This document shows positions 33,102-42,014 of a DNA stretch of 64,000 nucleotides, one piece after another. The DNA lies in NCBI RefSeq assembly GCF_002161445.1, contig NZ_NFHT01000006.1, positions 104,749-168,748 on the forward strand, read 5' to 3'. The stretch is from Alistipes sp. An66 (GTDB lineage: Bacteria; Bacteroidota; Bacteroidia; Bacteroidales; Rikenellaceae). A program made the translations under genes and the position numbers. The first letter of the stretch is position 1. Each line of letters starts with the position of its first letter. The notes under the pieces are model-generated. The model was not told the origin of the DNA. It searched no databases and was given only the letters and a program-made list of their open reading frames with translations.

Positions 33102-33938
33102 TTATTTTTTCAGACGGATACCGTCGTCGAGGACCTCGACCGTGCCGCGTTTGAGCAGCATGCCGAGCGAGCGTTTGAAGACTTTCTTGCTCATGCGGGT
33201 GCTTTGCCGGATGACTTCGGGGTCGCTGTCGTCGTTCAGGGGGAGGACCCCGCCGTTTTCGCGCAGCATGCGCAGGAGGGTTTCGGCCGAATCGCGGACC
33301 TGTGCGAGTCCGGACTGTTGGAGACTGATGTCGATTCGGTTGTCGTCGGTGATGCGGGCGACGTATGCGGTCAGGCGGTCTCCGACGGCGACGGGCTGAA
33401 AGATCTGGTTGCGGTAGATCATGCCCCAGTGGCGGTTGTTGACGACGACTCGGAATCCGATCGGGCTTTCCGAAGCGACGAGGATCGAGACCTGTTCGCG
33501 GGGTTTGACCCTGATGAGTTCGTTGTTGACGAAAGCTTTGAGTTTTTCGGTTGCCACGCATCGTCCGGTGATGTCGTCTTCGTAGAGACAGACGAGATAC
33601 TCGTGCCCGACGAGTACGCCACCCTGCTGGTTCCGGTTCGGGAGGAAGAGGTCCTTTCCGTGGAGTCCCCAGTCGAGGAATGCGCCGTGCGGGGTTTTGT
33701 CGACGACGCGCAGGAATCCGACCTCACCGACACGCAGCAGGGGTGTTTCGGTGGTAGCGACGAGCCGGTCTTCGGAGTCGTGGTAGATGAAGACCTTCTT
33801 TTTGTCGCCGACCTTGTCGGTCAGCGAGGTGTAACGGTTGGGCAGCAGGACTTCGTACTGCTCCTCATCGGCGAGGTAGATTCCGTATTCGGAGATTCGG
33901 CTTACGGTCAGGGTTTCGGTGCGTCCGGCTTTGAGCAT
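33102..33938 (-). CDS. CvfB family S1-like RNA-binding protein
   Basis: A 278-residue protein related to Staphylococcus CvfB. It consists of tandem S1-like OB domains (SRISEYGIYLADEEQYEVLLP; VVDKTPHGAFLDWGLHGKDLFL; VNNRHWGMIYRNQIFQ) and a C-terminal winged-helix (STRMSKKVFKRSLGMLLKRG). It binds RNA in the family, and loss alters virulence or stress genes in Staphylococcus. A minus-strand promoter (TTG 33994-33992, 20 nt, TACTTTTG 33971-33964) lies 26 bases upstream. Confidence 0.9.
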   Translation of the reverse strand: MLKAGRTETLTVSRISEYGIYLADEEQYEVLLPNRYTSLTDKVGDKKKVFIYHDSEDRLVATTETPLLRVGEVGFLRVVDKTPHGAFLDWGLHGKDLFLPNRNQQGGVLVGHEYLVCLYEDDITGRCVATEKLKAFVNNELIRVKPREQVSILVASESPIGFRVVVNNRHWGMIYRNQIFQPVAVGDRLTAYVARITDDNRIDISLQQSGLAQVRDSAETLLRMLRENGGVLPLNDDSDPEVIRQSTRMSKKVFKRSLGMLLKRGTVEVLDDGIRLKK

Positions 33939-33963
33939 GTTCGGTGATGCGATTGATCCGGTG

Positions 33964-33994
33964 CAAAAGTACGTTTTTTTCGCGGGTTTTCCAA
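33964..33994 (-). promoter_or_regulatory. Promoter of the cvfB-methyltransferase pair
   Basis: Minus strand TTG at 33994-33992, 20-nt spacer, TACTTTTG at 33971-33964. Confidence 0.5.
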
Positions 33995-34088
33995 TTCCGG
34001 GGCCGGGGGTTGCCGTTTTGCGGGGAAAATCGTATCTTTACGGCATCCGGGAGCTGGTGTTCCGGAGACATGAAAAACGACGAACAGG

Positions 34089-34865
34089 ATGGATTTCCGA
34101 ACCGGTCTTGAATTGAGTTTTCTGCAACTGGATGCCTCGAAGCCCGTTTCGTCCCGGCTTTCGGCGGTAGGGGAGCGGGTTCTGCAAGCCCCCGGAGACC
34201 TTGTTGTCCTTCCGGAGATGTTTGCCACGGGTTTCCGGACCGATGCTGCGGCGGTGGCGCAGCCGATGGACGGAGCGGTCGTTGCCTCCATGCGCGAATG
34301 GGCGGTCCGTAGCCGGAAAGCCGTTGCGGGGAGCGTTGCGGTAGCCGACGGGGGCGGTTTCCGCAACCGGATGCTCTTTGTCCGTCCATCGGGAGAAATT
34401 TCGTGGTACGACAAGCGTCACCTGTTCCGCCCGGGCGGTGAGACGGATTCGTTCCGGCCCGGCAACCGCCGTGAGGTGGTCGAATTCCGGGGAATCCGGT
34501 TTCTGCTGCTGGTCTGCTACGATCTGCGTTTTCCGGTTTGGAGCCGTTGCCGGGGGGATTACGACGTGATCCTGTGCAGTGCGGCGTGGCCCGAGTCGCG
34601 GTGCGACGTGTGGCGGACGCTGCTGCGTGCGCGAGCGTTGGAAAATCAGGCGTGGGTCGTGGGTGTGAACTTTGCGGGCGCGGATGCCGCGGGGCGCTAT
34701 GCCGGGAGTTCGGCGATCATCGACTGCTTCGGCCGCCTCCGCGCCGAGGCTCCGCCGCAGGGTGCGGCGTGCCGCACGGCGCGTTTCCTGGCGGAGGAGC
34801 AGAGCGCCTTCCGGGAGCGCTTCCCGACGGCGCTCGATGCGGACGACTTCACGCTGACGCAATAA
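34089..34865 (+). CDS. Nitrilase-family amidohydrolase (omega-amidase-like)
   Basis: A 258-residue carbon-nitrogen hydrolase. The catalytic triad is visible: Glu43 in [11 protein letters not shown], Lys109 in [13 protein letters not shown] and Cys143 in [12 protein letters not shown]. These motifs and the length are close to YafV, an omega-amidase that removes the amide from 2-oxoglutaramate after methionine salvage transamination; that substrate is inferred from family resemblance. Acts in the cytoplasm. The uvrA promoter starts just after its stop codon. Confidence 0.9.
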   Translation: MDFRTGLELSFLQLDASKPVSSRLSAVGERVLQAPGDLVVLPEMFATGFRTDAAAVAQPMDGAVVASMREWAVRSRKAVAGSVAVADGGGFRNRMLFVRPSGEISWYDKRHLFRPGGETDSFRPGNRREVVEFRGIRFLLLVCYDLRFPVWSRCRGDYDVILCSAAWPESRCDVWRTLLRARALENQAWVVGVNFAGADAAGRYAGSSAIIDCFGRLRAEAPPQGAACRTARFLAEEQSAFRERFPTALDADDFTLTQ

Positions 34866-34882
34866 AATCGCGGAAAATATCG

Positions 34883-34890
34883 TATCTTTG
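34883..34890 (+). promoter_or_regulatory. -7 box of uvrA
   Basis: TATCTTTG followed by CAC, as in other strong boxes here, 89 bases before the uvrA ATG. No good -33 element. Confidence 0.5.
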
Positions 34891-34979
34891 CACGATCCGC
34901 CGCTCCGAAGCGGGGCGACGGTGCCGTTTTACCTCGTCCGGACCGGTTTCGGACGAGACGCAAGCATGAATTCCGGGAT

Positions 34980-37796
34980 ATGGAGGAAACGATCAAGATA
35001 GAGGGCGCTCGGGTCCACAACCTGAAAAACGTGGATCTGGAAATTCCGCGCCGCAAACTGGTGGTCATCACGGGTCTTTCGGGGTCGGGGAAGTCGTCGC
35101 TGGCCTTCGACACGATCTACGCCGAGGGACAGCGCCGCTACATGGAGACGTTGTCGACCTATGCGCGTCAGTTCGTGGGGACGATGGAGCGTCCCGACGT
35201 GGACAAGATCTCGGGTTTGAGCCCGGTTGTCGCCATCGAGCAGAAGACCACGAACAAGAACCCGCGTTCGACGGTGGGGACCGTGACGGAGATCAACGAC
35301 TTTCTGCGTCTTCTTTATGCGCGGGCGTCGCGGGCCTACTCGCCGGTGACGGGCGAGGAGATGGTCCACTACACGGACGACCGGATTGCGGAGCTGATTC
35401 TCGAAGGCTTTGCCGGGCGGCGCATTGCGCTGATGGCTCCGGTGGTGAAGGGTCGCAAGGGCCACTACCGGGAGTTGTTCGAGTCGCTGGCGCGGAAGGG
35501 GTATATCTACGCACGGATCGACGGTGAGATCCGCGAGATCTCGTCGGGGATGCGCCTCGACCGCTACAAGATCCACACGATCGACCTGGTTGTCGACCGG
35601 CTGATCGTGGGGGAGGAGTCGCGCGACCGGCTTGTCACCTCGTTGAAGGAGTCGATGCGCCAGGGCAAGGGGACGATGGCGGTCTACGACTACGGGACCG
35701 GGCAGCAGCGCTTCTATTCGCGGCACCTGATGTGCCCGACGACGGGCATAGCGTTCGAGGACCCGGCCCCGCACACCTTCTCGTTCAACTCGCCGAAGGG
35801 CGCCTGCCCGCACTGCAACGGATTGGGCGAGGAGGCGGTCTTCGATCTGGGGAAGATCATCCCCGACATGCACCTTTCGCTGCGCGAGGGGGCCGTGGAG
35901 CCGCTGGGCAAATACCGCAACAACATGCTCTTCGCGACGCTGGAAATGCTGGGCCGTCGCTACGACTTCACGCTGGACGATCCGCTGGACAGCTTCTCGG
36001 AGGAGGCGCTCAACGCGGTGCTGTACGGTGATTCGGAGCCTTTGACGGTCGACCTGACGGAGTTCAGCTCTTCGGGCGGGCGCCAGTTCCTCTCGTGGGA
36101 GGGCGTCGCGGAGTACATCGGCCGCACGGAGGACGACGACTCGAAACGGGGCCAGAAGTGGCGCGAGCAGTTCCTCGTCTACCGGAAATGTTCGGTCTGC
36201 GGGGGCACGCGCCTGAAAAAGGAGGCGTTGCAGTTCCGCATTGCGGGGAAGAACATCGCGGAGGTCTCGGCGATGTCGATCGCGGAGTTCTCGGAGTGGG
36301 TTCCGACGCTGCGCGGGGCGATGAGCGACAAGGAGTGGCGCATCGCGCAGGAGATCGTCAAGGAGATTTCGGAGCGTCTTCGCTTCCTGATGGACGTAGG
36401 CTTGGGCTACCTGTCGCTGGCGCGGTCGTCGCGGTCGCTGTCGGGGGGCGAGAGCCAGCGGATCCGGCTGGCGACGCAGATCGGCTCGAAGCTGGTGAAC
36501 GTGCTCTACATTCTGGACGAGCCCTCGATCGGGCTTCACCAGCGGGACAACCGGCGGCTGATCCGGAGCCTCGAGGAGCTTCGCGACGCCGGCAACTCGG
36601 TGATCGTCGTGGAGCACGACGAGGAGATGATGCGCGCCGCGGACTTCATCGTGGACGTGGGCCCGAAGGCGGGCCGGCGGGGCGGACTGATCGTGGCTGC
36701 GGGGACGTTCGACGACATCGTGAAGACGAACACCATCACGGCCGACTATCTGACGGGCCGCCGCCGGATCGAGATTCCGGAGACGCTGCGTCCGGGCACG
36801 GGCGAGGCGGTCACGATCCGCGGGGCGCGGGGCAACAACCTGAAAAACGTCACGGTGCGCTTCCCGCTGGGGAAACTCATCTGCGTGACGGGCGTGAGCG
36901 GCTCGGGGAAGTCGACGCTGGTGAACGAGACGCTGCGTCCGATCCTTTCGAAGGCGCTCTACCGGTCGTTGGACCAGCCTTTGGAATACGATTCGATCGA
37001 GGGGATCGAGCATATCGACAAACTGGTCGTCGTGGACCAGTCTCCGATCGGGCGGACGCCGCGCTCGAATCCGGCGACCTATTCGAACGTCTTCGCGGAC
37101 ATCCGGAAGTTGTTCGAGATGACGCCCGACGCGCAGATCCGGGGCTTCAAGGCGGGGCGCTTCTCGTTCAACGTGAAGGGAGGCCGGTGCGAGGAGTGCC
37201 GGGGTGCGGGCGTGCAGACCATCGAGATGAACTTCCTGCCGGACGTCTACGTGCGCTGCAAGGCGTGCGGCGGCCACCGCTACAACCGCGAGACGCTCGA
37301 AGTGCGCTACAAGGGGAAGAACATCGACGACGTGCTGAACATGACGGTGAACATGGCGGTGGAGTTCTTCGAGAACATCCCGGCGATCCACCAGAAGTTG
37401 AAGGCGATCCAGGACGTGGGCCTGGGCTACCTGACGCTGGGCCAGCCCTGTACGACGCTGTCGGGGGGCGAGAGCCAGCGGATCAAGCTCTCGGCGGAGC
37501 TTTCGAAGCGCGACACGGGCCGCACCCTTTATATATTGGACGAGCCGACGACGGGACTCCACTTCGAGGACATCCGGCTGCTGCTCGACGTGCTGAACAA
37601 GCTGGTGGACCGGGGGAATACGGTGATCGTGATCGAGCATAACCTCGACGTGGTGAAGGTTGCCGACCACCTGATCGACATCGGTCCGGAGGGCGGAGCT
37701 GCGGGCGGAGAGATCATCGCCGAGGGTACGCCGCACGAGGTTGCGCAGTGCGGGAGGAGCTATACGGGCCGGTTCCTGAAACAGATGGGACTTTGA
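34980..37796 (+). CDS. uvrA: Excinuclease ABC subunit A
   Basis: UvrA detects DNA damage and loads UvrB in nucleotide excision repair. The 938-residue protein has the complete layout: Walker [15 protein letters not shown] near residue 32, zinc module with CPTTG and CPHCNGLG (around 245-280), first ABC signature [14 protein letters not shown] (about 488), second Walker [15 protein letters not shown] (about 638), second zinc module [14 protein letters not shown] (about 738-765) and second signature [14 protein letters not shown] (about 827). A terminator lies 7 bases after the stop codon. Confidence 0.98.
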   Translation: MEETIKIEGARVHNLKNVDLEIPRRKLVVITGLSGSGKSSLAFDTIYAEGQRRYMETLSTYARQFVGTMERPDVDKISGLSPVVAIEQKTTNKNPRSTVGTVTEINDFLRLLYARASRAYSPVTGEEMVHYTDDRIAELILEGFAGRRIALMAPVVKGRKGHYRELFESLARKGYIYARIDGEIREISSGMRLDRYKIHTIDLVVDRLIVGEESRDRLVTSLKESMRQGKGTMAVYDYGTGQQRFYSRHLMCPTTGIAFEDPAPHTFSFNSPKGACPHCNGLGEEAVFDLGKIIPDMHLSLREGAVEPLGKYRNNMLFATLEMLGRRYDFTLDDPLDSFSEEALNAVLYGDSEPLTVDLTEFSSSGGRQFLSWEGVAEYIGRTEDDDSKRGQKWREQFLVYRKCSVCGGTRLKKEALQFRIAGKNIAEVSAMSIAEFSEWVPTLRGAMSDKEWRIAQEIVKEISERLRFLMDVGLGYLSLARSSRSLSGGESQRIRLATQIGSKLVNVLYILDEPSIGLHQRDNRRLIRSLEELRDAGNSVIVVEHDEEMMRAADFIVDVGPKAGRRGGLIVAAGTFDDIVKTNTITADYLTGRRRIEIPETLRPGTGEAVTIRGARGNNLKNVTVRFPLGKLICVTGVSGSGKSTLVNETLRPILSKALYRSLDQPLEYDSIEGIEHIDKLVVVDQSPIGRTPRSNPATYSNVFADIRKLFEMTPDAQIRGFKAGRFSFNVKGGRCEECRGAGVQTIEMNFLPDVYVRCKACGGHRYNRETLEVRYKGKNIDDVLNMTVNMAVEFFENIPAIHQKLKAIQDVGLGYLTLGQPCTTLSGGESQRIKLSAELSKRDTGRTLYILDEPTTGLHFEDIRLLLDVLNKLVDRGNTVIVIEHNLDVVKVADHLIDIGPEGGAAGGEIIAEGTPHEVAQCGRSYTGRFLKQMGL

Positions 37797-37803
37797 TCCG
37801 TAT

Positions 37804-37841
37804 CGGCCGGGCGCGGGAGTTCTCCGTCCGGCCGTTTTTTT
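37804..37841 (+). terminator. Terminator of uvrA
   Basis: CGGCCGG and CCGGCCG arms with an internal G/C-rich loop, followed by seven T. Confidence 0.7.
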
Positions 37842-38006
37842 CGGGAATGCGGGATCTCGTCCTGTGTTTCGGGAAGTCCGGACCCCGGCAGCAACCGCTT
37901 CGGACGCAGGTTGTAGTGACGGCGGGCTGTTCCACGCGCCGGGACGCGGAGACCCCGGCCTGTGGCATCGATTTTGTGTTCATGGCCGATACCAAATCTA
38001 TGTGCC

Positions 38007-38549
38007 ATGAAAAAAACAGCCATTTTTGTTGCGGGCCTGCTGCTGTGTGCGGGGGCCGTCACCGTGATCGGACAGAAGAAGGTGCTCTCTCCGAAGCAGG
38101 AGCAGCGCGAGGTCCGCGAACAGCGTCGTGCGGAACGTATCGCCAACTATGAGAAGACGATGGATTCGATCGTTCTGTCGCGGAATTTCCAGTTCAACCC
38201 GCAGACGATGCAGCAGCAGCCGGCGGGCCCGATGCGTCAGATCATGAACCCGACGTTCAACGTGGGGATCTGGGACGGGACTGCGGACATCTGCCTTCCC
38301 TACATCAAGGGCTATGTTCCTCCCTACTACACGACGGTCCTGAACTATACGGTTTCGAACTTGCAGGGTTATACGACCGAGCAGACGCACGAGGGGTGGA
38401 TGGTGACCTTCTCGACGTCGCTGTTCTCGGCCTCGAACTATACGTTCACGTTCGAGATCTTCTCGCGCACGGGCGGTGCGAACCTGACGATCACGAATCC
38501 GTGGTACAATGCGGTCCAGTATTCGGGGTCGATCTCGCAGCTCTACTGA
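38007..38549 (+). CDS. DUF4251 family secreted protein
   Basis: A 180-residue exported protein. Signal peptide MKKTAIFVAGLLLCAGAVTVIG, then a charged linker (KQEQREVREQRRAERIANYEK) and a beta-rich domain of the DUF4251 type: ICLPYIKGYVPPYYTTVLNY and FTFEIFSRTGGANLTITNP. Function unknown; found in the cell envelope of Bacteroidota. Start at 38007 taken from the signal peptide. Confidence 0.85.
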   Translation: MKKTAIFVAGLLLCAGAVTVIGQKKVLSPKQEQREVREQRRAERIANYEKTMDSIVLSRNFQFNPQTMQQQPAGPMRQIMNPTFNVGIWDGTADICLPYIKGYVPPYYTTVLNYTVSNLQGYTTEQTHEGWMVTFSTSLFSASNYTFTFEIFSRTGGANLTITNPWYNAVQYSGSISQLY

Positions 38550-38565
38550 TCGGCGCCGACCGGCG

Positions 38566-38602
38566 AAAAAAAGCCTCTCCGATTTTCGGAGAGGCTTTTT
38601 TT
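38566..38602. terminator. Bidirectional terminator between the DUF4251 gene and ispF
   Basis: 15-bp stem (AAAAAAAGCCTCTCC and complement) with a 7-base loop, located between convergent genes. Confidence 0.92.
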
Positions 38603-38623
38603 ACGGCCTGCGGCCCGTTTCGG

Positions 38624-39106
38624 TCAAGGCCGGAAGATGAGCGCCACGGCGGAGACGGATACGCCCTCCTCGCGGCCCTCGAATCCGAGCTGCTCGGTGG
38701 TCGTGGCCTTGACCGATACGCGGTCGGCGTCGATTCCGAGATCTGCGGCCAGCGCTTCGCGCATGCGGTCGATGTAGGGGCGGAGTTTGGGGCGCTGCAT
38801 GCGGATCGTGCAGTCGACGTTGCCGATCGCGTACCCCTTTTTGCGGAGGAGCGCGGCGACGCGGCGCAGGAGAATCCGGGAGTCTATTCCGCGGAATTCG
38901 TCGGAGGAGTCGGGGAAGTGGAGCCCGATATCCCCGAGAGCGGCGGCGCCGAGCAGGGCGTCGCAGAGAGCGTGGATGGCGACATCGCCGTCCGAATGGG
39001 CGACGCATCCTTTGGCGTGAGGGATCTCCACGCCTCCGAGGACGAGCCGCAGCCCGTCGTCAAGTGCGTGCACGTCGTAACCGTGCCCGATTCTGAAATC
39101 CGTCAT
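38624..39106 (-). CDS. ispF: 2-C-methyl-D-erythritol 2,4-cyclodiphosphate synthase
   Basis: IspF closes the cyclic diphosphate in the non-mevalonate isoprenoid pathway. The 160-residue length is standard. Zinc ligands lie in RIGHGYDVH (Asp11, His13) and HALCDALLGAAALGDIG carries the other conserved residues; the substrate motif HSDGDVAIH (38-46) and the C-terminal TTTEQLGFEGREEGVSV are intact. Confidence 0.97.
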   Translation of the reverse strand: MTDFRIGHGYDVHALDDGLRLVLGGVEIPHAKGCVAHSDGDVAIHALCDALLGAAALGDIGLHFPDSSDEFRGIDSRILLRRVAALLRKKGYAIGNVDCTIRMQRPKLRPYIDRMREALAADLGIDADRVSVKATTTEQLGFEGREEGVSVSAVALIFRP

Positions 39107-39145
39107 AACATAGCGTTTTGAGTTGCCAAAATAGGGAAAAAAGCG

Positions 39146-39153
39146 TAACTTTG
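39146..39153 (+). promoter_or_regulatory. -7 box of pepD, 9-18 bases from the start codons
   Basis: TAACTTTG ends nine bases before ATG 39163 and 18 before ATG 39172, so the message would have a very short or no leader. Confidence 0.45.
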
Positions 39154-39171
39154 CAAAAATACATGAAGCCT

Positions 39172-40623
39172 ATGTCAGCAATTTCTACTTTGGAACCGCG
39201 CCTGGTGTGGGAGCAGTTCGATGCGATCACGCAGGTTCCCCGCCCCTCGAAGAAGGAGGGCAGGATCATCGAATTTCTGGTCGATTTCGCCCGGCGGCAC
39301 AACATCGAATACAAGAAGGACGCCATCGGGAACGTGGTGATGCGCAAGCCTGCGACGCCGGGTTACGAGGACCGCCCGGCGGTGATCCTGCAATCGCACA
39401 TGGACATGGTGTGCGAGAAGAACTCGGACGTGGAGTTCGACTTCGAGCACGACGCGATCCGCACGCGGATCGACGGCGAGTGGGTGAAGGCCGAGGGGAC
39501 GACGCTGGGTGCCGACTGCGGCATCGGGATGGCGGCGGCTCTGGCCGTGCTGCTGGACCCTGCGGTGCAGCACGGGCCGCTGGAAGCGCTCTTCACGGTG
39601 GACGAGGAGACGGGCCTGACGGGGGCCTTCGAACTGGGCGAGGGGATGCTCACGGGCAAATACCTCATCAACCTCGACTCGGAGGACGAGGGCGAGCTTT
39701 TTATCGGCTGCGCGGGGGGCATCGACACGATCGCGACGTTCCACGGCACGATGGAGCCGGCGCCGAAGAACTACGCCTTTTTCCGGGTGGACGTTTCGGA
39801 CCTGCTGGGCGGCCACTCGGGGGACGACATCGACAAGGGGCGCGTCAATTCGAACAAGACGGTTGCGCGGCTCTTGTGGGACGGGATGCAGTCGTGCGAG
39901 CTTCGGTTGAGCTACTTCAACGGGGGCAACCTGCGGAATGCGATCCCGCGCGAGGCCTACGCGATCTTCGGCGTTCCGGCGCGCCTGAAAGACGATTTCG
40001 TGAAACGCTACCGGTTGTTCGCCGCGGATCTCGAAGCGGAGTTCCGCTTCCGGGAGCCGAATTTCAAGATCACGCTGAACGAGATGCCGGAGGTCGAGGA
40101 GGTGCTCGACGCACGGACGCAGTTCGGGCTGGTCTACTCGCTGGTAGGTGTGCCCAACGGGGTGGTTGCCATGTCGTTTGCGGTTCCGGGGCTGGTGGAG
40201 ACCTCGACGAACCTCGCATCGGTGAAGTTCGAGGATCGTAACCGCATCGTGGTGACGTCGTCGCAGCGGTCGTCGGTCGAGAGCGCGAAGACCTACGTGA
40301 TGCAGATGGTCGAGTCGGTCTTTGCGCTGGCGGGTGCCGACGTGGCGCATTCGGACGGCTATCCGGGGTGGACGCCGAATCCCGATTCGCGGTTGTTGCA
40401 GGTTACCGAGGAGGCCTACGAGCGGCTCTTCGCGGCGAAGCCGAAGGTTCGTGCGATCCACGCGGGTCTGGAATGCGGCCTTTTCCTGGAAAAGTACCCC
40501 GATCTGGAAATGGTGTCGTTCGGGCCGACGCTTCGGGGCGTCCACTCTCCGGACGAGCGGTTGGAGATCGCCACGGTTCCGAAGTTCTGGTCGCTGCTGT
40601 GCGAGACGCTGCGTAATCTCTGA
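39172..40623 (+). CDS. pepD: Aminoacyl-histidine dipeptidase (M20C, PepD)
   Basis: PepD is a cytoplasmic metallodipeptidase that cleaves beta-alanyl- or aminoacyl-histidine and other dipeptides. The 483-residue protein shows the M20C motifs: QVPRPSKKEGRI near the start, metal site QSHMDMVCEKN, catalytic Asp and metal ligands in ADCGIGMAAALAVL, general base in VDEETGLTGAFEL, SEDEGELFIGCAGG and GGHSGDDIDKGRVNSN. An ATG nine bases earlier (39163) is also possible. With the SusCD-protease locus it points to active use of peptides. Confidence 0.95.
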   Translation: MSAISTLEPRLVWEQFDAITQVPRPSKKEGRIIEFLVDFARRHNIEYKKDAIGNVVMRKPATPGYEDRPAVILQSHMDMVCEKNSDVEFDFEHDAIRTRIDGEWVKAEGTTLGADCGIGMAAALAVLLDPAVQHGPLEALFTVDEETGLTGAFELGEGMLTGKYLINLDSEDEGELFIGCAGGIDTIATFHGTMEPAPKNYAFFRVDVSDLLGGHSGDDIDKGRVNSNKTVARLLWDGMQSCELRLSYFNGGNLRNAIPREAYAIFGVPARLKDDFVKRYRLFAADLEAEFRFREPNFKITLNEMPEVEEVLDARTQFGLVYSLVGVPNGVVAMSFAVPGLVETSTNLASVKFEDRNRIVVTSSQRSSVESAKTYVMQMVESVFALAGADVAHSDGYPGWTPNPDSRLLQVTEEAYERLFAAKPKVRAIHAGLECGLFLEKYPDLEMVSFGPTLRGVHSPDERLEIATVPKFWSLLCETLRNL

Positions 40624-40650
40624 CGGCGCCTTTGCCGCGGAATAGCTATG

Positions 40651-40686
40651 CGGGGCTGCAACTCGATGTTGCGGCCCCGTTTTTTG
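40651..40686 (+). terminator. Terminator of pepD
   Basis: 12-bp stem with one G-T pair (CGGGGCTGCAAC against GTTGCGGCCCCG), TCGAT loop and a T6 tract. Confidence 0.85.
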
Positions 40687-40785
40687 AGAGTTGAGAGTCC
40701 TTTGTCATGGAAATGTAACCGACTTGTCGCGCCGCTGCAAAATCTGTTTCAGACCTTTGCCGTCGGAAAAACACGACTTTCGGTT

Positions 40786-41895
40786 ATGAAGAGCCTCCTG
40801 CTGACCCTGCTTCTGACCTCCGGCCTGCTGCTGTCGGAATCCACAGCCGCCACGACGGCCTCGGACGCTGTGCCGGATACGCTTCGGACGGCTCCTGCGC
40901 TTCCGGCCCGCGGACCGGCCGACACCCAGACCCGGGACTCTGATCCGACCTTCACGGTGCAGCTCCACGGAACGGTCCGTGCGAAATTCGAGTACCAGCC
41001 GGAGATCGACAAGGGTCGCTTCGAGGTGCGCAACGCCCGCTTCAGCCTTTCGGGCAGCGTGACGCGGGCGGTGGACTACAAGGCGGAGATCGACCTTTCG
41101 GACGAGGGTTCGATCAAGATGCTGGACGCCTATGCGCGGCTGAACCTGCTGGACCGGCGCGTGCGCTTCACGATCGGCCAGATGCGCGTTCCGTTCACGA
41201 TCGACGCACACCGCTCGCCGCACGAGCAGTACTTTGCCAACCGCTCGTTCATCGCCAAGCAGGCGGGCAACGTCCGCGATGTGGGTGCGACGGTGGGGTG
41301 GCGCTTCGGAAAGCGGGTTCCGGTGACGCTGGAAGGGGGTCTTTTCAACGGATCGGGGCTCACCGACCAGAAGGACTTCTGGACCGGGACGTTCAACTAT
41401 TCGGCGAAGGTGCAGGTGGAGTTTGCCGAGCGGGTCAACCTGACGATGAGCATCCAGAAGACGCACCCGGACCGGGTCGACATCCGGATGTATGATGCGG
41501 GGCTTTTCTACGAGGACCGCTTCTGGCATGTCGAGGCGGAATACCTGCGTAAGAACTACGCCTCGGACGCCTTCCCCGGTGTGGATGTGTGGGATGCCTT
41601 CGTCTGCCGGAATCTTCCGTTGAGGCATTGCCGGGCGTTGCGTCAGATCTCGCTGCTGGCGCGCTATGACTACATGTCGGACCACAGCACGGGAGTCGCG
41701 GACCCGACGACGGGATGCCTTGTTGCGGACGATCCGGAGCGTCACCGCGTGACGGGCGGCGTGACGTTCAGCCTGGGTCTTCCCTTCCGTGCGGACGTGC
41801 GTCTCAACTACGAGGCCTATTTCTACCGAGCGACGGCCACGCCGGCGCTCTCCGAGCAGGACAAGATCGTCGCGGAGTTCATGGTCCGCTTCTGA
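40786..41895 (+). CDS. OprO/OprP-type porin
   Basis: A 369-residue outer-membrane porin. Signal peptide MKSLLLTLLLTSGLLLSESTA is followed by a short Pro/Ala linker and then beta-strands of the phosphate-selective porin family: FTVQLHGTVRAKFEYQPEID, RFEVRNARFSLSGSVT, VRFTIGQMRVPFT (the family FKxPFS-like strand). It ends KIVAEFMVRF with the terminal Phe used for barrel insertion. The anion selectivity is a family trait, not visible here. Expected in most Bacteroidota as a general or phosphate porin. Confidence 0.85.
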   Translation: MKSLLLTLLLTSGLLLSESTAATTASDAVPDTLRTAPALPARGPADTQTRDSDPTFTVQLHGTVRAKFEYQPEIDKGRFEVRNARFSLSGSVTRAVDYKAEIDLSDEGSIKMLDAYARLNLLDRRVRFTIGQMRVPFTIDAHRSPHEQYFANRSFIAKQAGNVRDVGATVGWRFGKRVPVTLEGGLFNGSGLTDQKDFWTGTFNYSAKVQVEFAERVNLTMSIQKTHPDRVDIRMYDAGLFYEDRFWHVEAEYLRKNYASDAFPGVDVWDAFVCRNLPLRHCRALRQISLLARYDYMSDHSTGVADPTTGCLVADDPERHRVTGGVTFSLGLPFRADVRLNYEAYFYRATATPALSEQDKIVAEFMVRF

Positions 41896-41947
41896 TTGCC
41901 GGCCGTTGAAAAACGGCCCGGGGGTTTCCGAAATTGCTATGTTTTGC

Positions 41948-41955
41948 TATCTTTG
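41948..41955 (+). promoter_or_regulatory. -7 box of the barrel-protein gene
   Basis: TATCTTTG, 59 bases before the chosen ATG. Confidence 0.5.
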
Positions 41956-42014
41956 TGCTATGCAGGAAGCCGCGACAGGGCCGGACCCGGACTGCGGCTT
42001 CGGCAGTCCAGACG

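Noticed and set aside
34929..37736. 935-codon frame opposite uvrA
   Set aside because: Same shadow effect. The plus strand encodes a complete UvrA with all motifs; the other product is Arg/His/Leu-rich noise.
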